Shown here: positions 45,515 to 62,520 of the stretch, piece after piece
Numbering within the stretch: the stretch's first letter is position 1
Layout of the letters: each line of letters begins with the position of its first letter
DNA from: Chrysoperla carnea
Taxonomy: Eukaryota; Arthropoda; Insecta; Neuroptera; Chrysopidae
Length of the DNA: 64,000 nucleotides
Direction of reading: 5' to 3'
Assembly: GCF_905475395.1 (NCBI RefSeq)
Contig: NC_058340.1
Span: 75,680,181 to 75,744,180 of the forward strand
The notes under the pieces: model-generated
Databases searched by the model: none
The model's input: only the letters and a program-made list of their open reading frames with translations
What the model was told of the DNA's origin: nothing
Translations under genes and position numbers: made by a program

Positions 45515-48500
45515 TCACACTAATAATTTATTAACATTAAATTCTGGTAAATATTTAACAGTTTTACGGAATTCATTAACATCACAACAAAAACCATATC
45601 CTAATGTTACATTTTTTCGATTCCAACTAACCCATGAAATTTGATCACATACATCCGTACAAAATACATCCGTTGTATTATCAAAGAAATACGGATTATT
45701 TACACCAATAAATGCGGTACCTTCTTTCGTTATTGGATTGTATAAAACTTTCCAGAAATATTTTGGAACGGGAATAGCTGGTCGATTATTATCATCTAGT
45801 AATAAGTATATTGACGTTGATTTACCGTTTTTATCAGGTAATTGACATGTATCATATGTTCCAGAATATACTTCTAATTCCACATTTCGATCACCAGAAA
45901 ATTTTCTCGTACTATATTCTAAATCATTCCAGTTTCCAGCGTTAAATATTTGCCATTGTGGTGCTGTATTAATGTAATAAAATGTTGAGCGCTGTTGAGC
46001 CCCAAATATAAAATCAGCTTTAGCCGTTAAATGTCCTCGTGCTAAATAAAAATCACCAGAGGTTTTAATATAAAATTTGCCTAATTCTGGATCACCTAAT
46101 AATCGTCCAACGGTTTCTTGTTGAGTTTTTTTCGCATATAGTGTGTCCAATTTTATGGTAGTTCTATTATAGAATTGAGCTTCGGTGAATGATGGCCGTG
46201 GAAAACTTCGTTGATATCCTTTAATCGCTGGTGTAAGATTAAAAAATGTATATAATGTTGCCATATTTAAATCATCGTGACAAACGGAAATATGTGGAAT
46301 TTGTTTATTTTGCACTCGAAATCCAATAATTACATCGGTTTTATCGCCAGCACATTTTTTACCTAACACAACAAAATTAAATGAAAAATCATGGTAATAT
46401 AAAAAAAAATCTTGAATCTTTGATATTTTCCACAGTTGTTTATTAAAAAATCGGCCATTCAGCGCGGTGTTTAACCCTCTTTTTTGCGGGATAGTTGGGG
46501 ATTTAATTGTACCCATTTTGGTTTTTTTTTTCGACTTTCTAGCTTCAAAATTGACCAAGATATGCCAATTTTAAAATGGAATTTTTTTGCTCATTCTATT
46601 AAATAAAAAATGATCCATCTTGTGAACCTTTAGAGATAGAACAAAAGTTGAAATGTAAAAGTTATTCCTTATAAAAAAATTAACAACTTTTCTTCGAGGC
46701 ATTCTTTCCTAAACATTACTGTTTACCCGTGAGTGATTTTTTTGTACAGTCTTTACAACCTCATATACCTACAACTGAGGACAATTTCAAAGATGCAACA
46801 GGTTTTTCCTTTTAGATATTCAGTTTCTTTGTACTAACCAGTGATTTTTGCATTATGGTATGGATATTTAGCGCATGCGAATGTACTAAAATCATATTTT
46901 TTGCTTTCGGCTTCAAATTGATTGTTTCCAATGCATGAGACAATTTGTTCGGTACGATTTTGCCATCCAGGTACAGTGAATTTTTTTATTTTATCCGGTC
47001 CCGGACATGATAGTAAAACTTTTTCACCTTTTTTAAAATAAATATCACCCTGTTTGGTTGTTGGATACTTGAAGGGATGTTTTTGATTAAGATTTGTTTG
47101 GAGAATTAATACTTGTGGCTCAGTGAATTCTTCTTTATTGTTAATTGAGACACGACATTGATCTAAAAGAGAATTTAAAGTTTTTTATAATTTAGAAAAT
47201 AAATATATATAAATAAAAACCATTTTATTTATTACGGAAGGAATTTTATAACTTTTCAGAGTTTGATGGGGGACATCATGTTTTGACATTAGATAAGACC
47301 TAATTCTTCGGGTTGCTTGAATAGTCAATTTAAATTCTAAGAGGTAAAAGGTAGAATATAATACTTTAAATTAGAAAGTTTATACTCATAAAAAATTAAC
47401 ATTTTCGAAAAAAATATTTTAAATAAAATATGTTAGTTTTTTATGAGGTTCAACTACTTAATTTAAAGTGTTAATCTATCTCTCACCTTTTACGATCTAG
47501 ATTAACTATTCAAGCAACCTCTGGAGAACTAGGTCTCCCATCAAACTCGGCAAGTTCAAGTTTTTTTTCTAGATTTTTCAAAAAGGCTCTTAAAAAACTC
47601 CAAAAATCGAGAAAAATTTTAAGTCTCCTATTTAGATAAAAATCACTTTCTAGAGTAATTTTGACCATAAAAATGCAAAAATCCCATACTCCGGAATATG
47701 AAAAATTAAAATTATATTCATGACCAATTCATAACAGGTTGGCTGATAAGTCCCCGGTCTGACACATAGATGGCGTCGCTAGTATTAAATGCATATTATT
47801 TTTATATAGTACCAACCTTCAAATGATTCGTGTCAAAATTTGACGTCTGTAAGTCAATTAGTTTGTGAGATAGAGCGTCTTTTGTGAAGCAACTTTTGTT
47901 ATTGTGAAAAAAATGGAAAAAATGGAATTTCGTGTTTTGATAAAATACTGTTTTCTGAAGGGAAAAAATACAGAGTCCGGAAACTCATTATCAAGCCAAG
48001 TTTTTGCTTCCACTGTATTTTTTCCCTTCAGAAAACAGTATTTTATCAAAACACGAAATTCCTTTTTTTCCATTTTTTTCACAATAACAAAAGTTGCTTC
48101 ACAAAAGACGCTCTATCTCACAAACTAATTGACTTACAGACGTCAAATTTTGACACGAATCATTTGAAGGTTGGTACCAAAGAGCATAGGGTAGAGGAGA
48201 AGCAGCCCATATGAGCTAATGTAAAATCGTAGTATACGAGTTTCAGCGCCTCTACCGAGTCAGGCTTTCAAACTTAATAGTTAATAGTCACCCCCGCAAA
48301 GTAGTTAAACTTAATAGTCATACCCGCAAAGGCCTACAAACTTAATAGTTGATCGCCTCAGACTCCAGATGTCACTTATAATTATACTTCTGCTTCTTGT
48401 CTATCCTATAGTCTTTGGTTGGTACTATATAAAAATAATATGCATTTAATACTAGCGACGCCATCTATGTGTCAGACCGGGGACTTATCAGCCAACCTAT

Positions 48501-48672
48501 TATTGTCTCCTCCAAAAAAAATTCCCTGAATCAGTGCTTAGTTTGTAAGAAGGTTCTATTTTTTTGTTAAAAATTCCTTAAATTAATATATCTTACCATC
48601 TCTAGGAACTGGTGAAGAATTAATAATTCCAAAAGAAATTATTAATAAACACAATAAATTTAAATAAAACAT
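45515..48672 (-). CDS. Secreted DNA/RNA non-specific endonuclease
   Basis: Family of extracellular sugar-non-specific nucleases found in arthropod gut and saliva. Exons on the minus strand are 48597-48672, 46839-47162 and 45515-46362, giving 415 aa, all GT/AG and in frame. Exon 1 encodes a signal peptide (MFYLNLLCLLIISFGIINSS). Exon 2 is the Cys-bearing N-terminal domain (DQCRVSINNK, VLLSCPGPDK, EQIVSCIGNN). Exon 3 holds the nuclease domain: LARGHLTAKADFIFGAQQRS carries the RGH motif with the general-base His, and NTAPQWQIFNAGNWNDLE carries the metal-binding Asn. The Cys-rich C-terminus (DVFCTDVCDQISW, GYGFCCDV) fits a secreted, disulphide-bonded enzyme. The catalytic residues look intact. 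Intron 1 (1.4 kb) contains two inverted-repeat elements; intron 2 holds a D1 piece. Role in digestion or clearance of extracellular nucleic acid is inferred. Confidence 0.94.
46600..46735 (-). repeat. Dispersed repeat family D1, short piece in nuclease intron 2
   Basis: Reads TTAGAGATAGAACAAAAGTT, AATTAACAACTTTT and ATTACTGTTTACCCGTGAG, the middle of D1 in reverse. Both outer parts are missing. Confidence 0.65.
47259..47550. mobile_element. Inverted-repeat element in nuclease intron 1
   Basis: Left end GAGTTTGATGGGGGACATCA and right end (reverse complement) GAGTTTGATGGGAGACCTAG, both continuing to GGTTGCTTGAATAGT about 70 bp in. The centre carries a D1-like ATTTTCGAAAAAAATATTTT stretch. About 290 bp, no coding frame. 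Confidence 0.65.
47734..48500. mobile_element. Foldback mariner derivative with a nested element
   Basis: TA-flanked (47732-47733 and 48501-48502). Ends ACAGGTTGGCTGATAAGTCC and its inverse are mariner terminal repeats. Each arm contains the mariner 5' UTR and the first codons of the transposase, EFRVLIKYCFLKGKNTVEAK, once on each strand. Left arm 47734-47973 is 240 bp; the right arm (48013-48500) is also 240 bp once the nested 248 bp are removed. The 39-bp loop is further transposase sequence (continuing TWLDNEFPDS on the minus strand). It encodes no working enzyme and, if transcribed, would make a long hairpin. Confidence 0.92.
48178..48417. mobile_element. 240-bp CAAAGAG-ended element, copy 2 (nested)
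   Basis: Inverted copy of the element at 39843-40082, with a perfect 8-bp duplication GTTGGTAC (48170-48177 and 48418-48425). It lies in the right arm of the foldback mariner and is therefore younger than it. Confidence 0.92.
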
Positions 48673-49214
48673 TTCGATTTTAATGTGAAAATAATATTAA
48701 TTATTAAACAACATTATTTAACAAACAAATTATTAAATTTAAACAAAATTATATTAATTATTATTTATTTTATCTAAAAAAAATTTTCAAACAATAGCTC
48801 ACAAACGTTATCCAGAAAGTATTCAAATCAAAATCAAGATTAGGTGAATTGGAGAATTTAAAAAAAAATTCAATTTGAAGTACTTTCTACAAAAGATAAT
48901 GATAAAATAATAATTAATTTTTATTTTATAATTATTAATTTTATTAAGTAGGAAAAAAAAGATAAAAAAAAGTAAAAAACGTGATGTATTTAATTGTTGT
49001 ATTCGAGGGAATTTAGGTGGAAAAAAGCGAAGAAAAAATCGAGAGAATTTTGTTAAACCTAGTATGTACGCAGCCAGTGGTTTTAGCTAGTTCAGTAAAA
49101 GATATAACAAAAAATGAAATAAACCGCTAAATTTTTGGTAAAAACCTGGTGGAATGTGTTTCTTAGGTATCAAATATCGTTAATAAACCATGAGTTATTT
49201 GCGCAAGTGATTCT

Positions 49215-49620
49215 ATAAACAAAAATAAACAATAAATAAACAATAAATTGTTAATTAAATGAAACGATCCATGTTTAAAGTTGAATTAAAAAATTAATAA
49301 ATAGGCAACTTGTTTTGCAGATAGTTATGTAAATCTTATCCATGTATAACATACGCGTAATACAAGTTGCCTATATATTAATTTTTAAAGTCAAAATTAA
49401 AACATGAAACGTTTCATATGGAATTTGCAGTTCCTATGTTAAAGCTATGGTAAAACCCACTTTTCAACAGAATTTAACGAATTTTTTACAGGCTACGAGT
49501 AGGGCTTACTATTAAATCCCAAAGTTTCAGAAATTTTGAACGAGATAATTAATATTTCGAAATCAAAACGACGTGATGCTTTTTTTTTCATTTCTTTCAA
49601 ATCTTCTACTTTTTTTCAAT
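49215..49620 (+). repeat. Unclassified repeat with internal hairpin, uninterrupted copy
   Basis: Continuous version of the repeat split by the LINE at 42165-44325. It contains AACAATAAATTGTTAATTAA, then the hairpin ATAGGCAACTTG...CAAGTTGCCTAT (49303-49376), then CATATGGAATTTGCAGTTCC. Identity with the split copy is high. Confidence 0.75.
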
Positions 49621-50152
49621 TCTGCCAAGAAATTTTTTAATATCGTTAAAAAGCTTTGCAGGTAGCTTCAACTAGGGTCTTGTGAAATATTCTTGAAAAA
49701 AAAACAAAAATTTCTAAAAAATACTTTCGAAAATTTTCGAAAACTAACTTATGTGGTGTTTACAAATTGTTAAAGGTTTTGCATTTGGAAGTTGGAAAAT
49801 TATATTCCATTTTCTCTATTCGCTTCTGTCTCTGTGCAGATGTATTTATTTTCGAGGCGTGAATGTTACCCGAGAACCATATAATTTGTGTCTTAAATGA
49901 CCGGATTAATTTGGATATATGGATTTTATGAGTTATTTGTTTGATCAATTATGTAAATACCTACATAGCGGTATTTTATTTCACACACATTCTACAGATA
50001 GGTTTTACTCGCCATAGATAAAAAGTTTATTTGGTTTGGAATCTACGTAAACATTATGCATACAAACAAAACCGGAAAAATAATTTTGGAAAATACTATA
50101 AAATAAAACCATCATAATAAAAGCAAATCATTAATATGATTTTATTATAGTC

Positions 50153-50515
50153 TAGTCAACAAGTTGGTCAAATATAGAAATACTAGTCCTAAAAATATGT
50201 GTTATAGCTCGTTGGATTCGGTATGATGTCTAGAAAAATGTGCTAGATTTAAAATTTTAATTTAACGGTGAAAGAAATAAATACATTTTTTTTTTTTAAT
50301 TTCTTAAATATTAATATTTTATGAAATTAAGCGAAAAAAGAAATATCTTGTTTATAAAATAAATAATTTTTTATAATTTTTGCAATTTTTTATGTGCTGA
50401 AAAACCCTTCTTGCAAATTATTCTAGACATCATTCGGAATCGAACAAGCTATCTCACGTATTTTTACGACCAGTATTTCTATATTTTACCACTTTGAATT
50501 TTTTGACTAGACTAT
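50153..50515. mobile_element. TAGTCTAGTCAA-ended inverted-repeat element
   Basis: Left end TAGTCTAGTCAA with ATATAGAAATACTAGTCC; right end in reverse complement TAGTCTAGTCAAAAAATTC with ATATAGAAATACTGGTCG. Arms are about 90 bp and imperfect, both reaching GATGTCTAGAA. About 360 bp, no coding frame. Confidence 0.75.
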
Positions 50516-51507
50516 ATCAGGAAAAATAAAATATTTATTTCTAATTTCCTTTACCGCTAGTAATTTTAATCTTATATATTATTATCTACTCTAGCAAGTT
50601 TTTTTCTGTTCTACTCTTATCTTCCTTATTTCTTTACCAAATTCCATGATTTAACCCATTATTTTCAAGCTTATTATAACTAGATTCCACGAAAAATATA
50701 CTCACGGTATAAAAATGTACCGCTTAGGAAAAAACACGCTAAATAAATAATTTGAACGAAAAAATATCGTAAATTTAAATTAACTTATTAAACAAACATG
50801 TTCTCCTAATATTAATTTAAGAATTTTTGATTTACCTTTTTTCTACGAAATTTGTTGTTTGTTGTTTTTAGCCACGGGTTACGGTAGCTACAGTAGCAGA
50901 ATTCCCCACGGGTCGAGTTAGTTGATTTTAATAATCTTAGTAATTCACCATAAAAATTACTCATCGGTGGTAGTTCAAAATTCGTTATGTACCAAGTTAC
51001 TTAATTCCAATTGAATCCACGAAATTATTATCTAGAGGTAATTCTAAACGGTTCAAGGATTAGATATAGTCATAAAATTTTTGTTTGTTTGAACTGGACG
51101 TCATTAAATAAAGTAAATCCACAATAAAGGATTTCACAAAACTTTAGAGCTGGTAATGTTTTCAAAAGTTTACTGAATTTCGGATATGTCAATTCTTATT
51201 GAACCTGGATAATAATTGCATCTTAGAGCGGATTCATTGTACATTGCATCTGAAGGAATTATTTGTGACAATGTACAAGGAGCTGATATTGCACAGGACT
51301 TTGAAAAATTTTTCACCAATGAAGCATGACTTGGATTTTAGGGGAAAACAAGTTTTTTCCAAATTAAGAGGCGAATTTCTCGAAAACGTGACGTGCTGAT
51401 ACAACTTTCCGCTCAAATTCGTAGCAAACAGGTCAAAAACCTTCCAAAAAGTTAATAAATAATAATTTTGATAAAAATTTGCGTTGAACAGTGTAATCAA
51501 ATAAGTT

Positions 51508-52085
51508 TATTATACCATGTATATATATGGAAGATATCAAGGTATACTAAGTTTAGTCCTCAGTTTGAAACGCTTAAAAATATTCATGCTACAAACGAAA
51601 TTTTAGTATAGGTGTTCATAAAATCCATTTCCGGTTGTTCGTTTGTCTGTCCGTCTGTCTGTGGACACGATAACTCAAAAACGAAAAGAGAAATCAAGCT
51701 GAAATGTTTATATTGTTCTTTGAGTTCGTAAATGAGCAACATAAAACGGTTGGATCTTGGGTCCGTAGGACCCATTTTGTAAACCGTTAGAGATAGAACA
51801 AAAGTTTAAATATAAAAAATGTTCCTTATAAAAAAATAAACAACTTTTGTTGGACACATTTTTTCGTAAATATCACTGTTTACCCGTGAGGGCGCAAATT
51901 ATAGTTTTACACAGTATGTACTATATAGGAATATCAGTTATGTGTGTGTGTGACACCACAGTCATGTTATATATACACGATTTTGCTTACATGACGTAAA
52001 AAACAGACAATTGCCTAATCAACTATGTCTATACATGGTTTTTCAACAATTAACTCAGTCAATTGTTGGGTTTCACTTGTTTCTA
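51508..52085 (-). repeat. Dispersed repeat family D1, near-complete reverse copy
   Basis: Uninterrupted reverse copy from TATACCATGTATATATGG through AGTTTAGTCCTCAGTTTG, TTGTCTGTCCGTCTGTCTG, CCGTTAGAGATAGAAC and CTGTTTACCCGTGAGG to CAATTGTTGGGTTTCACTTG. Confidence 0.78.
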
Positions 52086-52836
52086 ATTCAAATATTTTAT
52101 CTTTTTATCGTACGACATTTTTATTTTTGGCAGACAATAGAAGAGTTGAGGTGACTAGTGTTTCTAATCAAAAGTGCCAAATAAACAAAAGAATTTTTAA
52201 ATATTGACTAAACACTTGAACAAATATAAATATTTTCTTTTTGTTTTAGAAAATTATTTTCTGTAATGAGTCTCATAGACGATCAAACTGTTTGCAAAAA
52301 TTCTTTGTTGGTTTATGGTTCAAGTGCGAATCCAAAAAAAACCTTTTTGAAGGGACCAATATGATTTTTTGATGAACATTTTTTTGAGTAAGCATAATAA
52401 TTTAATACTTTTCATGCCATAATTTTAGTTTGTTTTTGAGATATCAACTACAGATTTCGAAATGCTTCGGAATATACTATCCAATCATCAAATAAGACTA
52501 ATTTTTGGATTTTATTGGGTTAAAATTACTGTAGCAAATGATTTCTTTGGTTTGGTTTAGCAAAAGAGCTCTTTGGTGAGCTTGCCAAAAGTAAGCCACT
52601 CACGAAGTTTCAAGTAATCATTTAACAAAGCACCTTTCTGTCCCACGGTCTAAAAATTGCTTAGTGCTGTCCAATTTATCTAAATATGAAATACATAATC
52701 AAAAAATTTTTTTTTTAAATCTCCTGATCAAATCTGTACAGGTGGCAACCCTAATTATTACATACATAGAATCCTAAAAATTCTCGAATCTTTTATAATT
52801 GTAATCTTAAATTTGTTTCAGAACCAAAAAAAAAAA

Positions 52837-53502
52837 ATGGAAACAATATTCGTCATTCGACAAACATTTCGAAATTACATAAAACTAGTAAAAATTGGTG
52901 AAATTTCACGACGTAAAATTTATAAAAAATATGTAATTACCAAAATGAAAACAGCATTTAGTGAAAAATATTTATTCTATACAAATATTGGACTATCTAT
53001 TGGACTCTCTGGGCTGGGGGATGTTATTCAACAAAATTATGAATTATATGCAAAACAAATTAATGAATGTAGTGTTAAACGGACTGCACATATGAGTGCC
53101 TCGGGTCTAGTGTCGGGGGTTATCGCACACAATTGGTATCGATTTTTAGATTTTTATTTGTCACCAGATCGGAAATTAAAAGTTGCGTTTCGTAAATTAT
53201 TATTGGATCAATTTATTGGTTCACCGATATTTTTAGCAGCATTCTTTGTTACGTTAGCAATTCTAGAACAATCTACATTCGAGGAATTTAAAAGTGAATT
53301 AAAAGGGAAAGCAATAAAATTGTACACGGCCGAATGGATTGTTTGGCCTCCAGCACAAATGATTAATTTTTACTTAATTCCATTACAATATCGAGTTTTA
53401 TTCGATAATTTAGTGTCCTTGGGTTATAACATTTATACAAGTCAAGTTAAACACGAACAACCTCTCGACAATACAAAAATTTCCTTACATAAAGATCATT
53501 AA
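52837..53502 (+). CDS. Mpv17/PMP22-family membrane protein (Mpv17-like)
   Basis: Small four-helix membrane proteins of the inner mitochondrial or peroxisomal membrane; some form pores or help maintain mitochondrial DNA or ribosome assembly. One uninterrupted coding exon of 221 aa from ATG at 52837, just after a TTTCAG splice acceptor, so a 5' untranslated exon is likely. Family features in order: YTNIGLSIGLSGLGDVIQQN, RTAHMSASGLVSGVIAHNWY (the G.....P.HxWY region, with Pro replaced by Ala), LDFYLSPDRK, LLLDQFIGSPIFLAAFF, and the signature AEWIVWPPAQMINFYLIPLQ ending YR. A basic N-terminal stretch of about 30 residues could be a mitochondrial targeting signal. It most resembles Mpv17-like protein 2, but the subgroup is uncertain. 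AATAAA signals near 53672 and 53691 fit its 3' end. Confidence 0.93.
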   Translation: METIFVIRQTFRNYIKLVKIGEISRRKIYKKYVITKMKTAFSEKYLFYTNIGLSIGLSGLGDVIQQNYELYAKQINECSVKRTAHMSASGLVSGVIAHNWYRFLDFYLSPDRKLKVAFRKLLLDQFIGSPIFLAAFFVTLAILEQSTFEEFKSELKGKAIKLYTAEWIVWPPAQMINFYLIPLQYRVLFDNLVSLGYNIYTSQVKHEQPLDNTKISLHKDH

Positions 53503-56493
53503 CGAAGGCTGTGTGTTTTTATTTTGGAAAAAAAGAATTCAAATTTCTTTTAAAAATAGCATTTAATGAATCCTGATCGTTGTGATTCATTTAGTTTCGT
53601 ATATTGTGATAAGTTCGTATTGAATTTGACAGTCTTTCAATTTTTGTGTGTTATTTATGTAAATTTTTTTAATAAAATAATGTATTTATAAATAAAAATT
53701 ATGGCTTTTATCATTACTGAATTGCCGAAGGAAATAGAGCTATTGCTTTTATACTAATTTCTTAGAAAATCTATGGACTCGAAACCGGTAAATACATTTT
53801 TTAATTTGAATTGAATTATTACTTTAGAAGATTTCATTCGAAAAACAACAGACGAACAAAACTTGGAAGAAAAAATTAAAAACACTCAAATTTATATCAT
53901 GTCGATAATTGTCATTTATTTAAAAAAAAAAGTCAACACAAAAAGCATTTATATTGTTTTTTGCTACGTTGCGTTGTCAAACATCACAATTTACACAACA
54001 TACCAAAAATTAAAGAAAATTCACAAAAAAGGAGAAAAAATACAAAAAAAAAAAAATTAATTTCATTTTTTTTTTCAAATAATTTACATACATTATATAA
54101 AATCTTAATTATTTTTGTTTTAATTAATTTTTAATAATTATTAATTAATTATTCGTTACGTGCAGAACCGGATTTATCAGCACCTTGTGTAACTATTTAT
54201 TATACAATTTATTGAAAATATTGGAAAAATTCTTACAATATATATTTAATCAATAAATTAGTAATTAAGGTATATCGTGAACTATTCGTTGTGTGCGTAG
54301 TCATGGTAGGGACAATAAAATCGATGCCAGCGCTTCCAGTGAACAATTTTAGCGATAAAGGAGGCTGTTTTTACTAATTTGCAATTGTTTACATGTTAAT
54401 GTTATAGAAAATGTCAAATTAAAATTATTGAAAAACACTATTATTTAAACTTAATGCATTAAAAATTGTGAAAATAAGAAATCAAATTGCACAAATATTG
54501 TTTTTCAAATGTAAATTATCATAATTATTTATTTAAATTTGTGAGACAATAATATTAAATTTTCAATGTAAGTCATAAATGCAATCCATACAATTATATA
54601 TGAATCCATACAATTCTATAATTAAAGTAGTGTATCGTTACCATGGAAACGCCTCCAATAAAACTCACGCACGGTGTGAATACATGGATAATACTCATTT
54701 ATATAAATGTGTCTGTAAGTAATAATTCTTTAAAATGTTGTGAAAAGTGTGGTTTTTAAATTTATTTCAAATGGAATAAAACTTAAATCAAGGATTGTGA
54801 GTTTATAAATATTTCCGCTAGGCAGCGCTAAATTCGGTTCCGCACTTAAGGAATAAAATAATTTTTTTTTTATATATATTTAATTAATTAATTAATTGAA
54901 GTCTCACATTTACAAATGTTTTATTTAATTATTTTTTTAGAGTTTAAAGCCACTGTTTTTTTTTATATAATTGCGTTTAAATTGTTTTTAACAAACTAAA
55001 TATTTTTATTTTATTTATATTTATTAATTATTTTTACAAAATAAAAAAATAATTTACAATCCTTAACTCATTAATTTATTTATAATAATAATAATATATA
55101 TATATTTATATTTATTTTTTATTTATCACCGATTTGGCACAATTCATTTGCCCTTAAAAATATAATAGAAGTATTTGAAAATAAGATGTCACCACTAAAT
55201 TGACTGCAGTGCCGTTAATTAATTGTTTAAAATCCAGTCTCTAAATAAAGTTAATTTTATTTTAGTTTACCAATTCTTGGTTACTAAATTAAGAGAGCTC
55301 ATCCTATTTTCAGACACCTATTTTGAGATTCTACAATAAAAAATCTGACATTTTTAAAACAAACACAAAATTATTAAAAAATTGTCCGGAAAATTCACGA
55401 AAATAAATATTTTTACGTTTATTGGATGATTTAATTTTAATCAATCAATTCTATTAAACTGATAATAAAATGTAAACATAAACATTTCATTGTTGTCAGA
55501 CTTTATACGTCACAATGTAACGTATAACGTTACATAACGTATAAGGTTATATAGCGTATAACGTTGCAAAACGTATAACGTTACATAACGTATAACGTTA
55601 CATATCGTTTAACGTATACGTCACAATGTAACGTAACAGATATTTCTTTGGGACAGAGTGAGAGGAACAATGAAACTCCCTTCCACTTTCATAACAATCT
55701 TATAAATTGTGTGCTATTAAAAATTTTAAAAATTGATCGCGCTAGCCAACTTATTCAGATAGGTAATCTTATCAAAATTAAATCATCCAAAGTTTTGTTT
55801 TATTTAGTTTTTACACTTAATTATTTTAATTATTTTTTGAACACACCATTTTCTTTTTATTTGTCCTTTAAATTTTTTACGTATTCAATATAGAAAAAAT
55901 AGAAAAAACAGTCAATCAAAATATATATTCACAAAATTATTTATACAAAATAAATTCATCAAAAAAACAAAAAATCAGTTGGCAGTTACAATTACAATTT
56001 TTTTTTGGAAGACATTACAGATTTAATTGTGTTTTAAACTTTTCGGAGGGGGATTATTGAAGTGTAAATGGTTTTTTTAATTTTTATTATTAATATAAGT
56101 AATAAAAAAATTAATTAAAATAAATTAATTGAACGAAAATTTATAAGATTAATAATTATTTAAAATTGTCTCAATTTTGAGAGACACAAAATTCAGGACA
56201 AAATAATGTCTTCTTTGTATTATTTGTGATTCGGAAGGAGGGGACATACGCCATTTTTTTTTTCGTTTTAATTGTCTTACAAATTTTCGATTAGTACGAA
56301 AATTTTACTCTAGAACGTTTAGCCTTCAAATTTTCAAATTTAATTCCATAAATTACCCGTCATTTTGACCTCAAGCATTTGACACTTGATCTTCGAAGTG
56401 GTAAAAAAATCACTGGTCTTTTAATTTAGGGGAAAGCGTAGAAAGCGTGGTCAGTCTGTTTTTTATATACAAAGGAAATAATTAAACGTTTTG
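53503..56493. other. Intergenic, Mpv17-like gene to ci 3' end
   Basis: Very AT-rich. The two flanking genes converge here. It contains a short ACGTATAACG-type satellite (55504-55638) and nothing else I can name. The long 3' UTR of ci probably occupies part of 55.9-56.5 kb. Confidence 0.55.
55504..55638. repeat. Short satellite, 17-bp unit
   Basis: Units of CGTATAACGTTACATAA are repeated about five to six times with changes, bounded at both ends by the same word TATACGTCACAATGTAACGT (direct orientation). CG-containing in a region otherwise almost free of CG. Confidence 0.85.
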
Positions 56494-61949
<5,456 letters not shown>

Positions 61950-62242
61950 CTGTAATTAAAAAAAATAATACATGTTTAAAAATCTATGAAATAATTTTAA
62001 TTCAAATTTAAATTAAAAGTTATTTTACAAATATCTTTATAAGTTTGAGTTTAAAGGTGTAAAAGAATTAAATTAATATTCGTTAAACTAAAAATATAAT
62101 TCTAAAACCTCTTAAAAAAGAATTTCCTTAGAGGAAACTTTCGAATTTTTTCAAAGGAATTATTTTTATAACGTTTTTAAATCTCGTTGGTTTTTCTCTG
62201 GTTATAAATTTCTTTTGTAATTTTCTTACTTTTGTTTTGAGA

Positions 62243-62520
62243 TTTTTGGCTAAAAATTGGATGCCAAGAATTTTTATTATTATGCCTTTCAAATAAATTC
62301 TAAAATGGATTTAAAATTAATTATGTCCATGATAGGCTTTGTGAAATGTCTTTAAATGTATGAAAATTCTCGTATAAATAAAAAGAAGAACTGATTTTTG
62401 GCTAAAAATTGGATGTCAAGAATTTTTATTATTATGCCTTTCAAATAAATTCTAAAATGGATTTAAAATTAATTATGTCCATGATAGGCTTTGTGAAATG
62501 CCTTTAAATGTTTGAAGATT
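62243..62520. repeat. Tandem duplication, period 152 bp
   Basis: TTTTTGGCTAAAAATTGGAT begins at 62243 and 62395; each unit continues with ATTATTATGCCTTTCAAATA and TCCATGATAGGCTTTGTGAA. Only a few differences over about 125 bp, so it is fairly recent. Confidence 0.9.

Larger units (their letters stand above)
48673..52836. other. Intergenic, nuclease to Mpv17-like gene
   Basis: Holds the 5' flank of the nuclease gene, a repeat copy (49215-49620), an inverted-repeat element (50153-50515) and a D1 copy (51508-52085). No gene recognised. The 5' untranslated exon of the Mpv17-like gene must lie here but I cannot place it. Confidence 0.6.

Noticed and set aside
47858-48128. Two nearly identical small genes on opposite strands
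   Set aside because: They are the two arms of the foldback mariner reading into each other, not genes.
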